Assembly: GCA_963665865.2 (NCBI GenBank) | Contig: CAXXWF010000001.1 | Span: 1,984,001-2,048,000, forward strand | Direction of reading: 5' to 3' | Length of the DNA stretch: 64,000 nt | Source of the DNA: PHAA01 sp963665865 | Lineage (GTDB): Bacteria; Bacillota; Syntrophomonadia; Syntrophomonadales; Syntrophomonadaceae | Shown: in pieces, positions 55,657 through 63,416 of the stretch | Position numbering within the stretch: position 1 is the first letter of the stretch | Layout of the letters: every line of letters starts with the position of its first letter | Position numbers and translations under genes: made by a program | The notes under the pieces: model-generated | Databases searched by the model: none | The model's input: only the letters and a program-made list of their open reading frames with translations | Told to the model about the DNA's origin: nothing

Positions 55657-55677
55657 TTCTTATTATAGTTATTAATA
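55657..55677 (+). promoter_or_regulatory. Protospacer with TTC PAM inside the cas promoter (target of the crRNA-like RNA)
   Basis: PAM TTC at 55657-55659, then TTATTATAGTTATTAATA from 55660 on the plus strand. The guide at 55805 reads TTATTCTAGTTGTTAATC. Positions 1-5, 7-11 and 13-17 are identical; 6, 12 and 18 differ; after 18 the match is lost. Those three positions are the ones Cascade flips out, so the seed pairing would be complete while the distal half stays unpaired, as expected for binding without cleavage. Confidence 0.88.
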
Positions 55678-55690
55678 CATCTAACTACAA
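55662..55690 (-). promoter_or_regulatory. cas operon promoter
   Basis: On the minus strand TTGTAG (55690-55685), 17-nt spacer, perfect TATAAT (55667-55662), about 120 nt upstream of the cas3 start. A second candidate, TTGACA-17-TAAATT, lies upstream (-35 at about 55711-55716). The protospacer at 55660-55677 covers the -10 box. Confidence 0.7.
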
Positions 55691-55740
55691 TTTACTCCGG
55701 AACGTAGGTCTTGTCAATATGCAGACGCAAACATTTATAT

Positions 55741-55769
55741 TTGACAGGAAAAAGTATAAATGATAAAAT
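55741..55769 (+). promoter_or_regulatory. Promoter of the crRNA-like RNA
   Basis: Consensus TTGACA (55741-55746), 17-nt spacer, TAAAAT (55764-55769). The expected start, 7 nt downstream, is at about 55776, exactly the first base of the degenerate repeat. Confidence 0.85.
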
Positions 55770-55775
55770 CCAGCT

Positions 55776-55874
55776 GTCATTTCTGTTGAAGTGTGGATTG
55801 AAATTTATTCTAGTTGTTAATCGAGGAGATTATATCGAGCAGCCAATGGTAAATCATTGGCTGCTCGACGTTTT
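55776..55874 (+). ncRNA. crRNA-like cas-regulating RNA (CreR-like), degenerate repeat + guide + terminator
   Basis: Seen: 55776-55804 is a 29-nt repeat relative. GT is followed by stem CATTTC-TGTT-GAAGTG (6 bp, one G-U, different bases from the array stem) and then the 11-nt handle TGGATTGAAAT, identical to the array handle. A guide begins at 55805. A perfect 14-bp hairpin at 55835-55868 (TCGAGCAGCCAATG arms) plus CGTTTTATG ends it. A consensus promoter starts at the repeat. Known: crRNA-like RNAs can direct type I effectors to cas promoters for repression. Inferred: Cas5c processes this RNA, or its 5' end is already correct; Cascade loads it and sits on the cas -10 box, giving feedback that senses free Cascade. 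It is antisense to the 3' region of cas3-2 transcripts. Confidence 0.88.
55835..55874. terminator. Terminator hairpin shared by the crRNA-like RNA and the second cas3
   Basis: TCGAGCAGCCAATG-GTAAAT-CATTGGCTGCTCGA, a perfect 14-bp stem. On the plus strand CGTTTTATG follows; on the minus strand it directly follows the cas3-2 stop (55873-55875), so it can end both transcripts. Confidence 0.85.
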
Positions 55875-58038
55875 ATGCAAAAATGGCTACACCGGATTCC
55901 ACACTAAATTTAAGCCCTGTTTTTTCATCATATCTACTGGTATCCCTCAAAACATAGATTCCATCATTGATAATTTCTACCATACCGGCCCCGTTCATTT
56001 TCTCAAACTCATTTTCATAAACATTGACTGAATAGGGTTGTATCGCTCTTAAAATGGCCTTATATTCGTTTATATAACGAAGCTTATTAATTAATCCTTC
56101 TGCCTTCTCATCAAATCCAATGATGACCGGTATCGTATTTTCATCAATCAATTTAAATTGACTAGCAACTTGTTTGAAATTGAAATTAAAATTACAACCT
56201 GCCGCTCCATTTTCCATTTCCTCAAAAATATTATTTATATCCAGTCCCTTCTCCCCTTCAAAATCATATAATTCTTCAAAGTATGTCTCTATGGCTTGAG
56301 GAGAAAGGACGTCTTCAAACCTCGTCATAATTGTTTTAGCTACTTCAATCGGTCGTTTTATTGAACTTGGCATATTTTTGGTAAAAATGCTTTCCGGCTC
56401 AAAAACGTTTACGATACCGACTTCGAATTTATTCTCCCTGTTACATCTCCCCGCAGCTTGCACAATTGAATCAATTCCAGCCATTGATCGATAAACCAAA
56501 GGGAAATCTACATCAACTCCAGCCTCTATTAATTGGGTAGAAACAACTTTACAAAGCAGTCCATTTTTTAATCTTTGTTTTATTTCATCCAATACTTTGC
56601 TCCGATGTTTAGGACACATTCTTGTTGATAAATGAAATACCCCCTCCCCACTTAGTTTTGAATATATCTCTATGGCGTGTTTTTTGCTGTTAACGATGCA
56701 TAAAACCTGATTGCAGGTGTTTAACTCCGCTGCGATCGGTGCTGCTTCCATTGTCCCTCTATTGATAACTTTTGTGCGTCTGAAAAATTTGTATAACGAA
56801 TCCGTATTTTGACATATTTCATTGACTGTTATTTCTTTGGGGAATCTGTCCTTCAGTGATGGTTGGGTAGCACTGCATAATACACAGGTTGATTGATAAC
56901 TCATGACTAATTCTGAAATAGCCATAAGACAGGGCGTAAGAAATTGAGTAGGTATCATTTGAGCTTCATCAAAAATAATGACGCTGTTGGCGATATTATG
57001 AAGTTTTCTGCATTTTGAAGACTTATTTGCAAACAAGGACTCAAAAAATTGAACATTCGTCGTTACAACAATCGGTATATCCCAGTTCTCCGATGATAAT
57101 TTCAATTTATACAAAATTAAATCTTCATCGTCCTTAAAATCAAAATTCGAATGATGTTCCAATACATTTTCCTGCCCAAATATATCTTTAAAAATTTTCC
57201 CGGTTTGTTCGATGATGCTTGTATACGGAATCACATAAATAATTCTCTCCATACCAAGCTCAAGTACATGGTTAATTGCGAACGCAAGTGAGGAAATTGT
57301 TTTACCCCCGCCAGTTGGAACAGTAAGTGTATACAGACCTTTTTCACGCTTTGCTTTTTCTATGCAATAATTTAATATTTCGGCTCTTTTTTTATTGATT
57401 TCCTGTTCAATATTTTCAAAATTACCGATATAAAGATTCAGTTTCTCATTAAAAAATTGATAATCATAATGAACGCTTCTATCAACTTTCCCCATACTCA
57501 TAAATTCTTCTGTATCTAAAAAATCAGAATCTACCAAGCATGAATATATCATTCTTATATAAAAAGATAGTGAAAATCCGCCTTTATTTAAGGGTTTAAT
57601 ATTAGGTAATTTCCCGGAAAAATCGGGGATATTGATCTCTGTTTCAAAACATGAGTAATCAGGAAGTTGGTTTGCCCTTTTTAATCGACCATTTAATGTT
57701 ACTTCACTCACAGTATCGCTCTTATTTCCGCCATCTGGAAGTCCACCATGATGGCCCGCAATGCAATATGCTAATAATCTACCAACTAAATTAATAGTTT
57801 TATTTATTTCAATCGCACCAGCTGTTGAATGATCTACCCTAATATTAGAATTATTTGTTATTTTATTTTGAAAATCTTTTGAATACTTTCCTATGTCATG
57901 CAATATTCCACATATATAAGCATAATCACCATTATTAAAACTATTACCAAAATCTTTTGCCTTATTAGCAGTGCTTTCTAAATGTTTTTTTATACTTTGA
58001 GTTTCCGAATCATTTTCTCTCGTATGTGCTATATACAC
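55873..58038 (-). CDS. cas3: Second complete Cas3 nuclease-helicase
   Basis: 721 residues from GTG 58038, where AAAGGAGCATATT is ideal and the protein starts MYIAHTRENDSETQSIKKHL, as family members do; a TTG at 58077 opens the frame inside a cas3 remnant. HD domain: GILHDIGKYSKDF, VDHSTAGA, IAGHHGGLPDG. Helicase: LTVPTGGGKTISSLAFAI, IIFDEAQMIP, LCSATQPSL and AAGRCNREN. Every catalytic motif is present. It is clearly divergent from the operon's cas3, so this is an old paralogue or an import, not a recent copy. It has its own ribosome site and terminator but no adjacent Cascade genes. Role unknown: backup nuclease or a partner for another locus. Confidence 0.93.
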   Translation of the reverse strand: MYIAHTRENDSETQSIKKHLESTANKAKDFGNSFNNGDYAYICGILHDIGKYSKDFQNKITNNSNIRVDHSTAGAIEINKTINLVGRLLAYCIAGHHGGLPDGGNKSDTVSEVTLNGRLKRANQLPDYSCFETEINIPDFSGKLPNIKPLNKGGFSLSFYIRMIYSCLVDSDFLDTEEFMSMGKVDRSVHYDYQFFNEKLNLYIGNFENIEQEINKKRAEILNYCIEKAKREKGLYTLTVPTGGGKTISSLAFAINHVLELGMERIIYVIPYTSIIEQTGKIFKDIFGQENVLEHHSNFDFKDDEDLILYKLKLSSENWDIPIVVTTNVQFFESLFANKSSKCRKLHNIANSVIIFDEAQMIPTQFLTPCLMAISELVMSYQSTCVLCSATQPSLKDRFPKEITVNEICQNTDSLYKFFRRTKVINRGTMEAAPIAAELNTCNQVLCIVNSKKHAIEIYSKLSGEGVFHLSTRMCPKHRSKVLDEIKQRLKNGLLCKVVSTQLIEAGVDVDFPLVYRSMAGIDSIVQAAGRCNRENKFEVGIVNVFEPESIFTKNMPSSIKRPIEVAKTIMTRFEDVLSPQAIETYFEELYDFEGEKGLDINNIFEEMENGAAGCNFNFNFKQVASQFKLIDENTIPVIIGFDEKAEGLINKLRYINEYKAILRAIQPYSVNVYENEFEKMNGAGMVEIINDGIYVLRDTSRYDEKTGLKFSVESGVAIFA

Positions 58039-58045
58039 AATATGC

Positions 58046-58310
58046 TCCTTTACTCTTGCCATCTTCATATGGAACAATTACACCTATTGTGATTCATCTA
58101 TTTCCTTCCTATAAGGGAAATAGTACTGATAATACTTTCCTATCCTTGGCGGAAAGCAGATCATTATCAAATGCAGTGGGGGTTTCCTTAATTTCATCAA
58201 AAACTCTCCGACTACACTCTTGTCCCTCTTTGATTTCCACCATGATGGGAGCAAATAGCCAATGAAATAAGCTGTGCTGTAAGCCTTTGGTACTGTTTTT
58301 TCCAAATTTC
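58046..58310 (-). pseudogene. Deleted remains of a third cas3
   Basis: Pieces in order on the minus strand: QYQRLTAQLISLAICSHHG (HD region), VEIKEGQECSRRVFDEIKET with AFDNDLLSAKDR, YYQYYFPYRK, and TIGVIVPYEDGKSKG. Each matches the operon's cas3 (QKLTSQLISLAICSHHGG; VDIKEGQKCTERVLDEYKEN; YYQYYFHNRR; TTGVIVPYGDGK) rather than cas3-2, with internal deletions and frame breaks. It supplies the sequence just upstream of cas3-2. Confidence 0.85.
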
Positions 58311-58410
58311 GGGTACTTTTTTCCATAATCTTCTATAGTATTTCGCAAAAACCTCTTTTTTTCTCATATTGTTTATTTCTGCGTATAGGTATACCCCGCC
58401 TAAAATGAAA

Positions 58411-58495
58411 ATTCCCCCAAACCATCAGTCCGAGGAAACAAAAAAGCTTCTTATGAATTTATTTCTAAGCCTCTTAAACCCTAGATACAGCCCTA
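58411..58495 (-). repeat. Dispersed repeat C, copy 4 (diverged)
   Basis: The hairpin ATTCCCCCAAACCATCAG-TCCGAGGAA and a diverged distal block (AAGCCTCTTAAACCCTAGAT) resemble copies 1 and 3. Just before it, GCGTATAGGTATACCCCGCC at 58381 recalls repeat D. Confidence 0.45.
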
Positions 58496-58555
58496 TTTTC
58501 GCTCTATCAACACAACCGTCTCCACATGCGTTGTTGCGATGATTCGGATAATTTT
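58493..58555 (-). pseudogene. C-terminal stub resembling an RNA m5U methyltransferase
   Basis: The frame KIIRIIATTHVETVVLIERK ends in TAG at 58493-58495. HVETVVL is the usual end of RumA/RlmD-type methyltransferases (compare TSHCEVCCLLSK in the gene at 61488). No more of the gene is visible. Repeat C follows directly. Confidence 0.4.
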
Positions 58556-58656
58556 TTACACTATGACCTTATCCCAGAATTGGTACAGATTTATTTAGAG
58601 GTTAAATTCAGTTAGGGGTATCACCCAAAACATTCTTTATAAAAGTTTTTTTACCA

Positions 58657-58794
58657 TTAATCCGCGGCAAGACTTGCCACGGCCACGAACTTGGCCAATG
58701 TCCGGTATGTTAGTCCACTATGCGGTCGGAACTCATTATAGTCGTTTTTCCACTTTTCTAACTTCACTCGGGCATCTTCCAACCCCATAAACCA
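58657..58794 (-). pseudogene. C-terminal fragment of an IS3-family transposase
   Basis: The frame WFMGLEDARVKLEKWKNDYN, EFRPHSGLTYRTLAKFVAVA, SLAAD, stop. LEDAR..WKNDYNEFRPHSGL is the typical end of the IS3 OrfB integrase core. A stop codon lies just upstream in frame, so it is inactive. Confidence 0.8.
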
Positions 58795-58901
58795 ATTTCA
58801 CGCTCTATTATGTTCTTCTCGACACAATACGACAACTACTTCTGTATACCTTGAGGATACAGAAAAGATGTCGTATAAATCTGGGATTCCCTTGGCGGCC
58901 T

Positions 58902-59957
58902 TTATTTTTCTTCTTGGATCTCCTGCTCCAAAGCAAGAAAGCGGTCATAATCACTCTCAAATAAGCGATCCTGTACGATACGGTATTTCTCAAACTCGGT
59001 CTCCGCAAAGGCTTTCGCAACTTCCGCAGTCACCTTTCCTGCATGGTTTAATATTTCATATTCAGAAAACTGCAGGAAGGCATCCAGGCGCTTTGCCCAA
59101 TCCTGCATTGTCATCGGGATATGCCGTCGTGCCATCAACTCCGCTGAATCGAGGTATGCGGTTACGATAAGCTCCAGATTTTGCAGATCTTCTCTGGCCA
59201 GATAGTTTTTGGCGATCGATACCTCTGATTTTATTATTTTGCCGCTTGGCGCATTTTTCCAAGATGTCAGCCCCATATGCTCTTTTTCAGCGTTCGCCCG
59301 TTCCACAATTACTTCTGCCGCGGTATGGCCATGTATTGCCCAATGCAGCTTATTTTGCACAGTGGCAAAAAAGTCTTTCGTGGTCTTGGAAGCGCCGTCA
59401 TAGTCCAATGCCGTGGCATAAATATCTGTTATCTTCTGATAGAACTTTCGCTCACTAAGTCGAATTTCTCGGATTTCTTCAAGTAAATGTTCGAAATATT
59501 CTTTCGTGAGAATACTGCCGCCGTTCATCAGCCGTTCTTTGTCCATCACCCAGCCCTGAATAGTATAATCTTTGGCGATTTTGTTGACCCATTTGCGAAA
59601 CTGCACCGCCCGCTCGGAATTTACCTTGAAGCCAACGGCGATTATCATTTGCAAGCTATAATGTTCCAGTTCACGGGAAACTTGCCGTTCTCCTTCGTTT
59701 TGAACTATCCGAAATTTTCGGATAGTTGCCTTTTCCTGTAACTCCGAATCTTCAAAAATTTTCTTGATATGATAATTAACCGTGCGGACATCCACGTCAT
59801 AAAGCACAGCAAGCATTTTCTGCGTGAGCCAAATGTTCTCATCCTCATATCGCATTTCGACGCTTTGCGGATTGTCGCCTGTCGCGGCGATATATATAAG
59901 ATATTCCCCAGCAGAGGATCGTATAGTCTTCTCCACAGGCAGTTTCTTTTTACCCAT
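58902..59957 (-). CDS. RhuM-family protein
   Basis: 351 residues from ATG 59957 (GGTGGGAATTGTC upstream). RhuM signature: ENIWLTQKMLAVLYDVDVRT, VNYHIKKIFEDSELQEKATI, GFKVNSERAVQFRKWVNKIA, and FFATVQNKLHWAIHGHTAAE. Named after a Salmonella pathogenicity-island gene, these proteins are common in mobile islands, and their biochemical role is not established; the N-terminal part looks DNA-binding. The neighbouring KilA-N and IS3 fragments mark this as an accessory region. Confidence 0.88.
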   Translation of the reverse strand: MGKKKLPVEKTIRSSAGEYLIYIAATGDNPQSVEMRYEDENIWLTQKMLAVLYDVDVRTVNYHIKKIFEDSELQEKATIRKFRIVQNEGERQVSRELEHYSLQMIIAVGFKVNSERAVQFRKWVNKIAKDYTIQGWVMDKERLMNGGSILTKEYFEHLLEEIREIRLSERKFYQKITDIYATALDYDGASKTTKDFFATVQNKLHWAIHGHTAAEVIVERANAEKEHMGLTSWKNAPSGKIIKSEVSIAKNYLAREDLQNLELIVTAYLDSAELMARRHIPMTMQDWAKRLDAFLQFSEYEILNHAGKVTAEVAKAFAETEFEKYRIVQDRLFESDYDRFLALEQEIQEEK

Positions 59958-60150
59958 GACAATTCCCACCTTTCGGTTCATCTGTCCGGTTATTTGTTAT
60001 AATACCGAATTCGGTAACATTAAAATCAGGATTATGTATCTGTTCCCACATACCTATAAACTTGTTGTCAACCCAATTATACCAAACATACGTTCTTGTT
60101 TCAATGCATTTTTTGCTTCCGGTTACCAGGTTATCATAATGGGGTAAGGC
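59950..60150 (-). pseudogene. KilA-N domain fragment
   Basis: An open frame contains TRTYVWYNWVDNKFIGMWEQ then IHNPDFNVTEFG, matching the front of KilA-N domains (..FLGIWEQLHNPDFN..EFG), then turns into unrelated sequence (IITNNRTDEPKGG) and stops inside the RhuM start. The rest of the domain is missing. KilA-N proteins are phage and toxin-related DNA-binding proteins. The remaining gap to 60340 shows nothing clear. Confidence 0.5.
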
Positions 60151-60340
60151 CTGATCGGTCTTAAAAGCTTTTAAAAGGCTTGTACGTATTGTCAATCGGC
60201 AGGATAAATATACTGTTTCCAGAGAGTGAGACACAACGTGGATCAGAATAAGCTAATGCCTTTTTACAGCTTTTCTTCCTACGACTTGAAGGGACTCATT
60301 TTGATTTATTCAATAACGCTTTTAACATTTAATTTTTTAA

Positions 60341-61108
60341 TCAGTCTTTGATTATACCTAAAAAGGTTCCCGTCTTAATAAAATGGCTCAAAATCCTGTC
60401 GTAATCCTTTCTTTTTGTTATGTAGCGGAAGCACGCATCATATAAAATAGTTAAAACAAGGAAAGACCGTATAATCACTTCATCTTCAGTGTCCTGGAAA
60501 AAGTTTTGTTCAAACCAAAAGCAGCATTCCGTATCCTCTTCCGAATAGTACAAATCAATCTTTTTCAGCATATCTTTTTTTCTGTATTTTTCAATTCCAT
60601 CAATTACGACATGGGTACAAAATTCAGGGTCTATTTTATTGAGCAGAAGTTCAATAATCCTTCGATAATTTGTATACATTTTTTTAAATGCTTCACGGGC
60701 TTCGTATCCAGAGATTTCGAGCTTCATACTGATTCCGCATGGAATAAGCCGATTTCTCACATGATGACTTGTTAAAAGGTCAATCATTATATGAAGCCCA
60801 TTATGGTTTGTATCCTCCTTATCTTTATGACAAACAGATTCTTCGTCTTTGATATTTACGTCGAAAGGTGTTATGCGATAACAACATATAACAATTCCTT
60901 TATCATTAAAATAATGAAGGCTTCCCTTGGAGTGCTGAAAAGCTTCATTTAAACAAGTTGCTTTGGCAATTGCGATAAGCTCATCTATCGTTATTTTGAG
61001 GTATGGGGCAAAATAATCGACGATTTTATTCCATTCATTTTCCTTTAGCGGTGTGTCATACGAGGGAAAAAGCTCGTTCACATCATCTAAAATATCATAA
61101 AATAACAT
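60341..61108 (-). CDS. Protein of unknown function
   Basis: 255 residues behind AGAGGTGTAAATGG. Mixed alpha/beta, acidic, with no signal peptide or membrane segment; several cysteines (FNDKGIVICCYRI, DTECCFWFEQNF) but no metal motif. The segment HNGLHIMIDLLTSHHVRNRL and the C-terminal YITKRKDYDRILSHFIKTGT do not recall any family to me. Located between RhuM and the RNA methyltransferase, in an accessory stretch; no close neighbours on the same strand. Confidence 0.6.
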   Translation of the reverse strand: MLFYDILDDVNELFPSYDTPLKENEWNKIVDYFAPYLKITIDELIAIAKATCLNEAFQHSKGSLHYFNDKGIVICCYRITPFDVNIKDEESVCHKDKEDTNHNGLHIMIDLLTSHHVRNRLIPCGISMKLEISGYEAREAFKKMYTNYRRIIELLLNKIDPEFCTHVVIDGIEKYRKKDMLKKIDLYYSEEDTECCFWFEQNFFQDTEDEVIIRSFLVLTILYDACFRYITKRKDYDRILSHFIKTGTFLGIIKD

Positions 61109-61487
61109 CCATTTACACCTCTCTTGATTCCTTCTCTATTAAGACTACAAGTTCAGGATTTTGATATTCATTATCCAATATTATTACCTCTTTATCCTCT
61201 CATTACCAATATACAATAGATTTGTCCTGTCGGTGACCGTTGCCGTATCGCCTGCCCAATATGTAAAGTCACTATATATGTAAAGTAATACTCATAAATA
61301 GCGTAACCATGCTACAGAAGGCAAAAACTAGTTTCCATATAATATTCTCAATAAAACTGTGTTTGGAACAAGATTTCTAAACACACAATAATAAAACCAA
61401 ACATGCGTTCAGGTCAATCGTTGACATATATTTGGCCTCAAAAAACTTCGTTACATTCAGAATAGTTAATGAAATCCTTACAGATTA
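61109..61487. other. Intergenic region
   Basis: AT-rich, with a short direct repeat TATGTAAAGT at about 61260 and 61279. No gene, terminator or RNA structure is convincing. Confidence 0.3.
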
Positions 61488-62738
61488 CTATTTCGACAAT
61501 AAACAACAAACTTCGCAATGGCTGGTTTGGGGGAACATATCTATCGGCTGGACTTCCCCTACTTTATAACCAGTTTTCACAAATAGGGCTAAGTCCCGGG
61601 CCAAAGTAGCCGGATTGCAGGATACATAGACGAGTCTCTGTGGAGCCATTTTGATTAATGCCTCAATTAATTCACGTTTGCATCCAGTTCGAGGAGGGTC
61701 AAGTATAACCACGTCAAACTGTTCGTCGAGGCCTGGTATGATCTGTTCACAGACTCCCTTGATGAATTTACAGTTGGTTATTTTGTTCTTGAAGGCATTT
61801 CTTTTGGCATCTCTGATGGCTGCTTTGAAGCTCTCCACCCCTACCACTTTGCGCACACTCCCGGCTAGGTTCAGAGCTATACTGCCTGTCCCGCAGTAGG
61901 CATCCAGCACCGTGTCATTGGGGCCTAATTGAGCATAATCTTTGATAATCTCCATCATCTTTTCGGTTTGCTGGTGATTGACCTGGAAAAAGGCCAGCGG
62001 GGAAACTTGATATTTTAAGTTGAATATTTTCTCGGGCAGAGTCTGATCCCCATAGTGCAGTTGGGCAACTCCTGCTTCTACACTATATATTGACGCTACC
62101 TCTTTGTAGTTCAGCATCTTGGCAAAGTTTATTTCGCGAGAACCAGTACCGCCAAAAATAAGCATCATTTCCTGGTTAGCCGAGAATTGCCGTATGATTA
62201 CTTCACAGCCGTCGGGAATATTTAATTCGTCCAAATGATCTTTAATATAGTTGCTGTAATCCTGCATTTCCTGGCTTATCAGCAAACAACTGTCTATGCC
62301 CATCAACACGCGGCTGTCATTTAAATAGTATCCCATGGTATGCTGGCCCGATTTGCTGCCGGTATGCCACTCCACTTTGTTGCGATAACGCCAGGGATTG
62401 TCCATACCCAAAACCGGATTTACCTCAATATCTACTCCACCAATTCTTTTCAGGCTGTCTTTGAGCACCTGTCTTTTGAGCTCCAACTGACGAGGATAGG
62501 CAATATGTTGGTAGGCACAGCCGCCACACTTAAAAAAGTAGGGGCAGGGGGGATCGGTTCGGTCAGGCGATACACTCAGCACCTGTTCCAGCTTGGCGCG
62601 CTGAAAGTTCTTCTTCTCTTCAATAATCTTTACTTGGACAGTCTCACCAGGAATTGTAAAAGGGATAAAGGTCGCCTTCCCGTCAATTCTGGCAACTCCT
62701 TCTCCACTGTGACTTATCCCGTCAACAATGCATTGCAA
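61488..62738 (-). CDS. 23S rRNA m5U methyltransferase, RlmD/RumA type
   Basis: 416 residues starting with TTG 62738 behind AAAGGAGGAAAATCA. An N-terminal TRAM domain (GVARIDGKATFIPFTIPGE) is followed by the 4Fe-4S ligands CPYFFKCGGCAYQH. The Rossmann domain has VLDAYCGTGSIALNL, VVILDPPRTGCKREL, the catalytic Cys in VYVSCNPATLARDL and a C-terminal TSHCEVCCLLSK. It methylates uracil C5 in 23S rRNA; the exact position (747 or 1939 equivalent) cannot be told in Firmicutes. Downstream of iorB with an intervening terminator. Confidence 0.92.
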   Translation of the reverse strand: MQCIVDGISHSGEGVARIDGKATFIPFTIPGETVQVKIIEEKKNFQRAKLEQVLSVSPDRTDPPCPYFFKCGGCAYQHIAYPRQLELKRQVLKDSLKRIGGVDIEVNPVLGMDNPWRYRNKVEWHTGSKSGQHTMGYYLNDSRVLMGIDSCLLISQEMQDYSNYIKDHLDELNIPDGCEVIIRQFSANQEMMLIFGGTGSREINFAKMLNYKEVASIYSVEAGVAQLHYGDQTLPEKIFNLKYQVSPLAFFQVNHQQTEKMMEIIKDYAQLGPNDTVLDAYCGTGSIALNLAGSVRKVVGVESFKAAIRDAKRNAFKNKITNCKFIKGVCEQIIPGLDEQFDVVILDPPRTGCKRELIEALIKMAPQRLVYVSCNPATLARDLALFVKTGYKVGEVQPIDMFPQTSHCEVCCLLSK

Positions 62739-62772
62739 TGATTTTCCTCCTTTAATCGATCGTTGTTAGGAT

Positions 62773-62803
62773 AAGAAAAGGGAGACAGAATAACCGTCCC
62801 CCT
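62773..62803 (-). terminator. Terminator of the iorAB operon
   Basis: On the minus strand AGGGGGAC pairs with GTCTCCCT (one G-U) across a 9-nt loop, followed by TTTTCTT, 20-50 bp after the iorB stop. Confidence 0.8.
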
Positions 62804-62824
62804 GCTTCCCAACAATGAGTTAAG

Positions 62825-63412
62825 TTAGTTAGTTAGGTGCCTGGCACCATACTGGAAAGCTTGTAGGTTAACATCTAGGGCCTTGGCGGGTACGATAGCG
62901 CGAATGGCCTTTTCCACTTCTTCTGCCGGCAGTCCAATGGCCTGGCTTAACATCCCTACCAGAACTACATTGGCGGCCTTGATATTGCCACACTTAATGG
63001 CGATATCAGTAGCATCTGCCACTACAGTTTTCTTTACCAAGGCTGCTACTTTTTCATGAATATTGTCCGGGTATTTGGCTTTGCCGCTCATAACCGGCAG
63101 CGGGTTGACCCGTTCGTTATTTATTATTACCATACCATCTGGTTTTAAATAGTTGAGCCAGCGGGCGGCCTCTATTTTTTCAAAAGCTAGTATTATATCA
63201 GCTTCACCTTTGGCAATAATCGGTGAGTAAACTTTGCTTCCGTAGCGAACCTGGGAGACTACACTGCCACCTCTTTGGGCCATGCCGTGAATTTCAGATA
63301 CTTTCACATCATATCCCATCTGCACTGCCACCTGGGCGATGATCCGACTGGTAAGCAAGGTACCCTGACCGCCAACTCCAACTATTAAAACATTAGTTAT
63401 CTTGTCCTGCAT
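62825..63412 (-). CDS. iorB: Indolepyruvate:ferredoxin oxidoreductase, beta subunit
   Basis: 195 residues from ATG 63412 (GGAGGTGTAAGCTG); the frame opens earlier inside iorA. Features: NVLIVGVGGQGTLLTSRIIA, VSEIHGMAQRGGSVVSQVRY, DIILAFEKIEAARWLNYL and LVGMLSQAIGLP. It is the gamma-type domain subunit of the 2-oxoacid:ferredoxin oxidoreductase that decarboxylates arylpyruvates from Trp, Phe and Tyr, giving aryl-acetyl-CoA and reduced ferredoxin. It lies 4 bp after iorA. Confidence 0.93.
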   Translation of the reverse strand: MQDKITNVLIVGVGGQGTLLTSRIIAQVAVQMGYDVKVSEIHGMAQRGGSVVSQVRYGSKVYSPIIAKGEADIILAFEKIEAARWLNYLKPDGMVIINNERVNPLPVMSGKAKYPDNIHEKVAALVKKTVVADATDIAIKCGNIKAANVVLVGMLSQAIGLPAEEVEKAIRAIVPAKALDVNLQAFQYGARHLTN

Positions 63413-63416
63413 CAGC

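Noticed and set aside
58040..58400. Search for a second target of the crRNA-like guide in front of cas3-2
   Set aside because: No TTC-TTATT-N-TAGTT-like site was seen there; predicted control is confined to the operon promoter.
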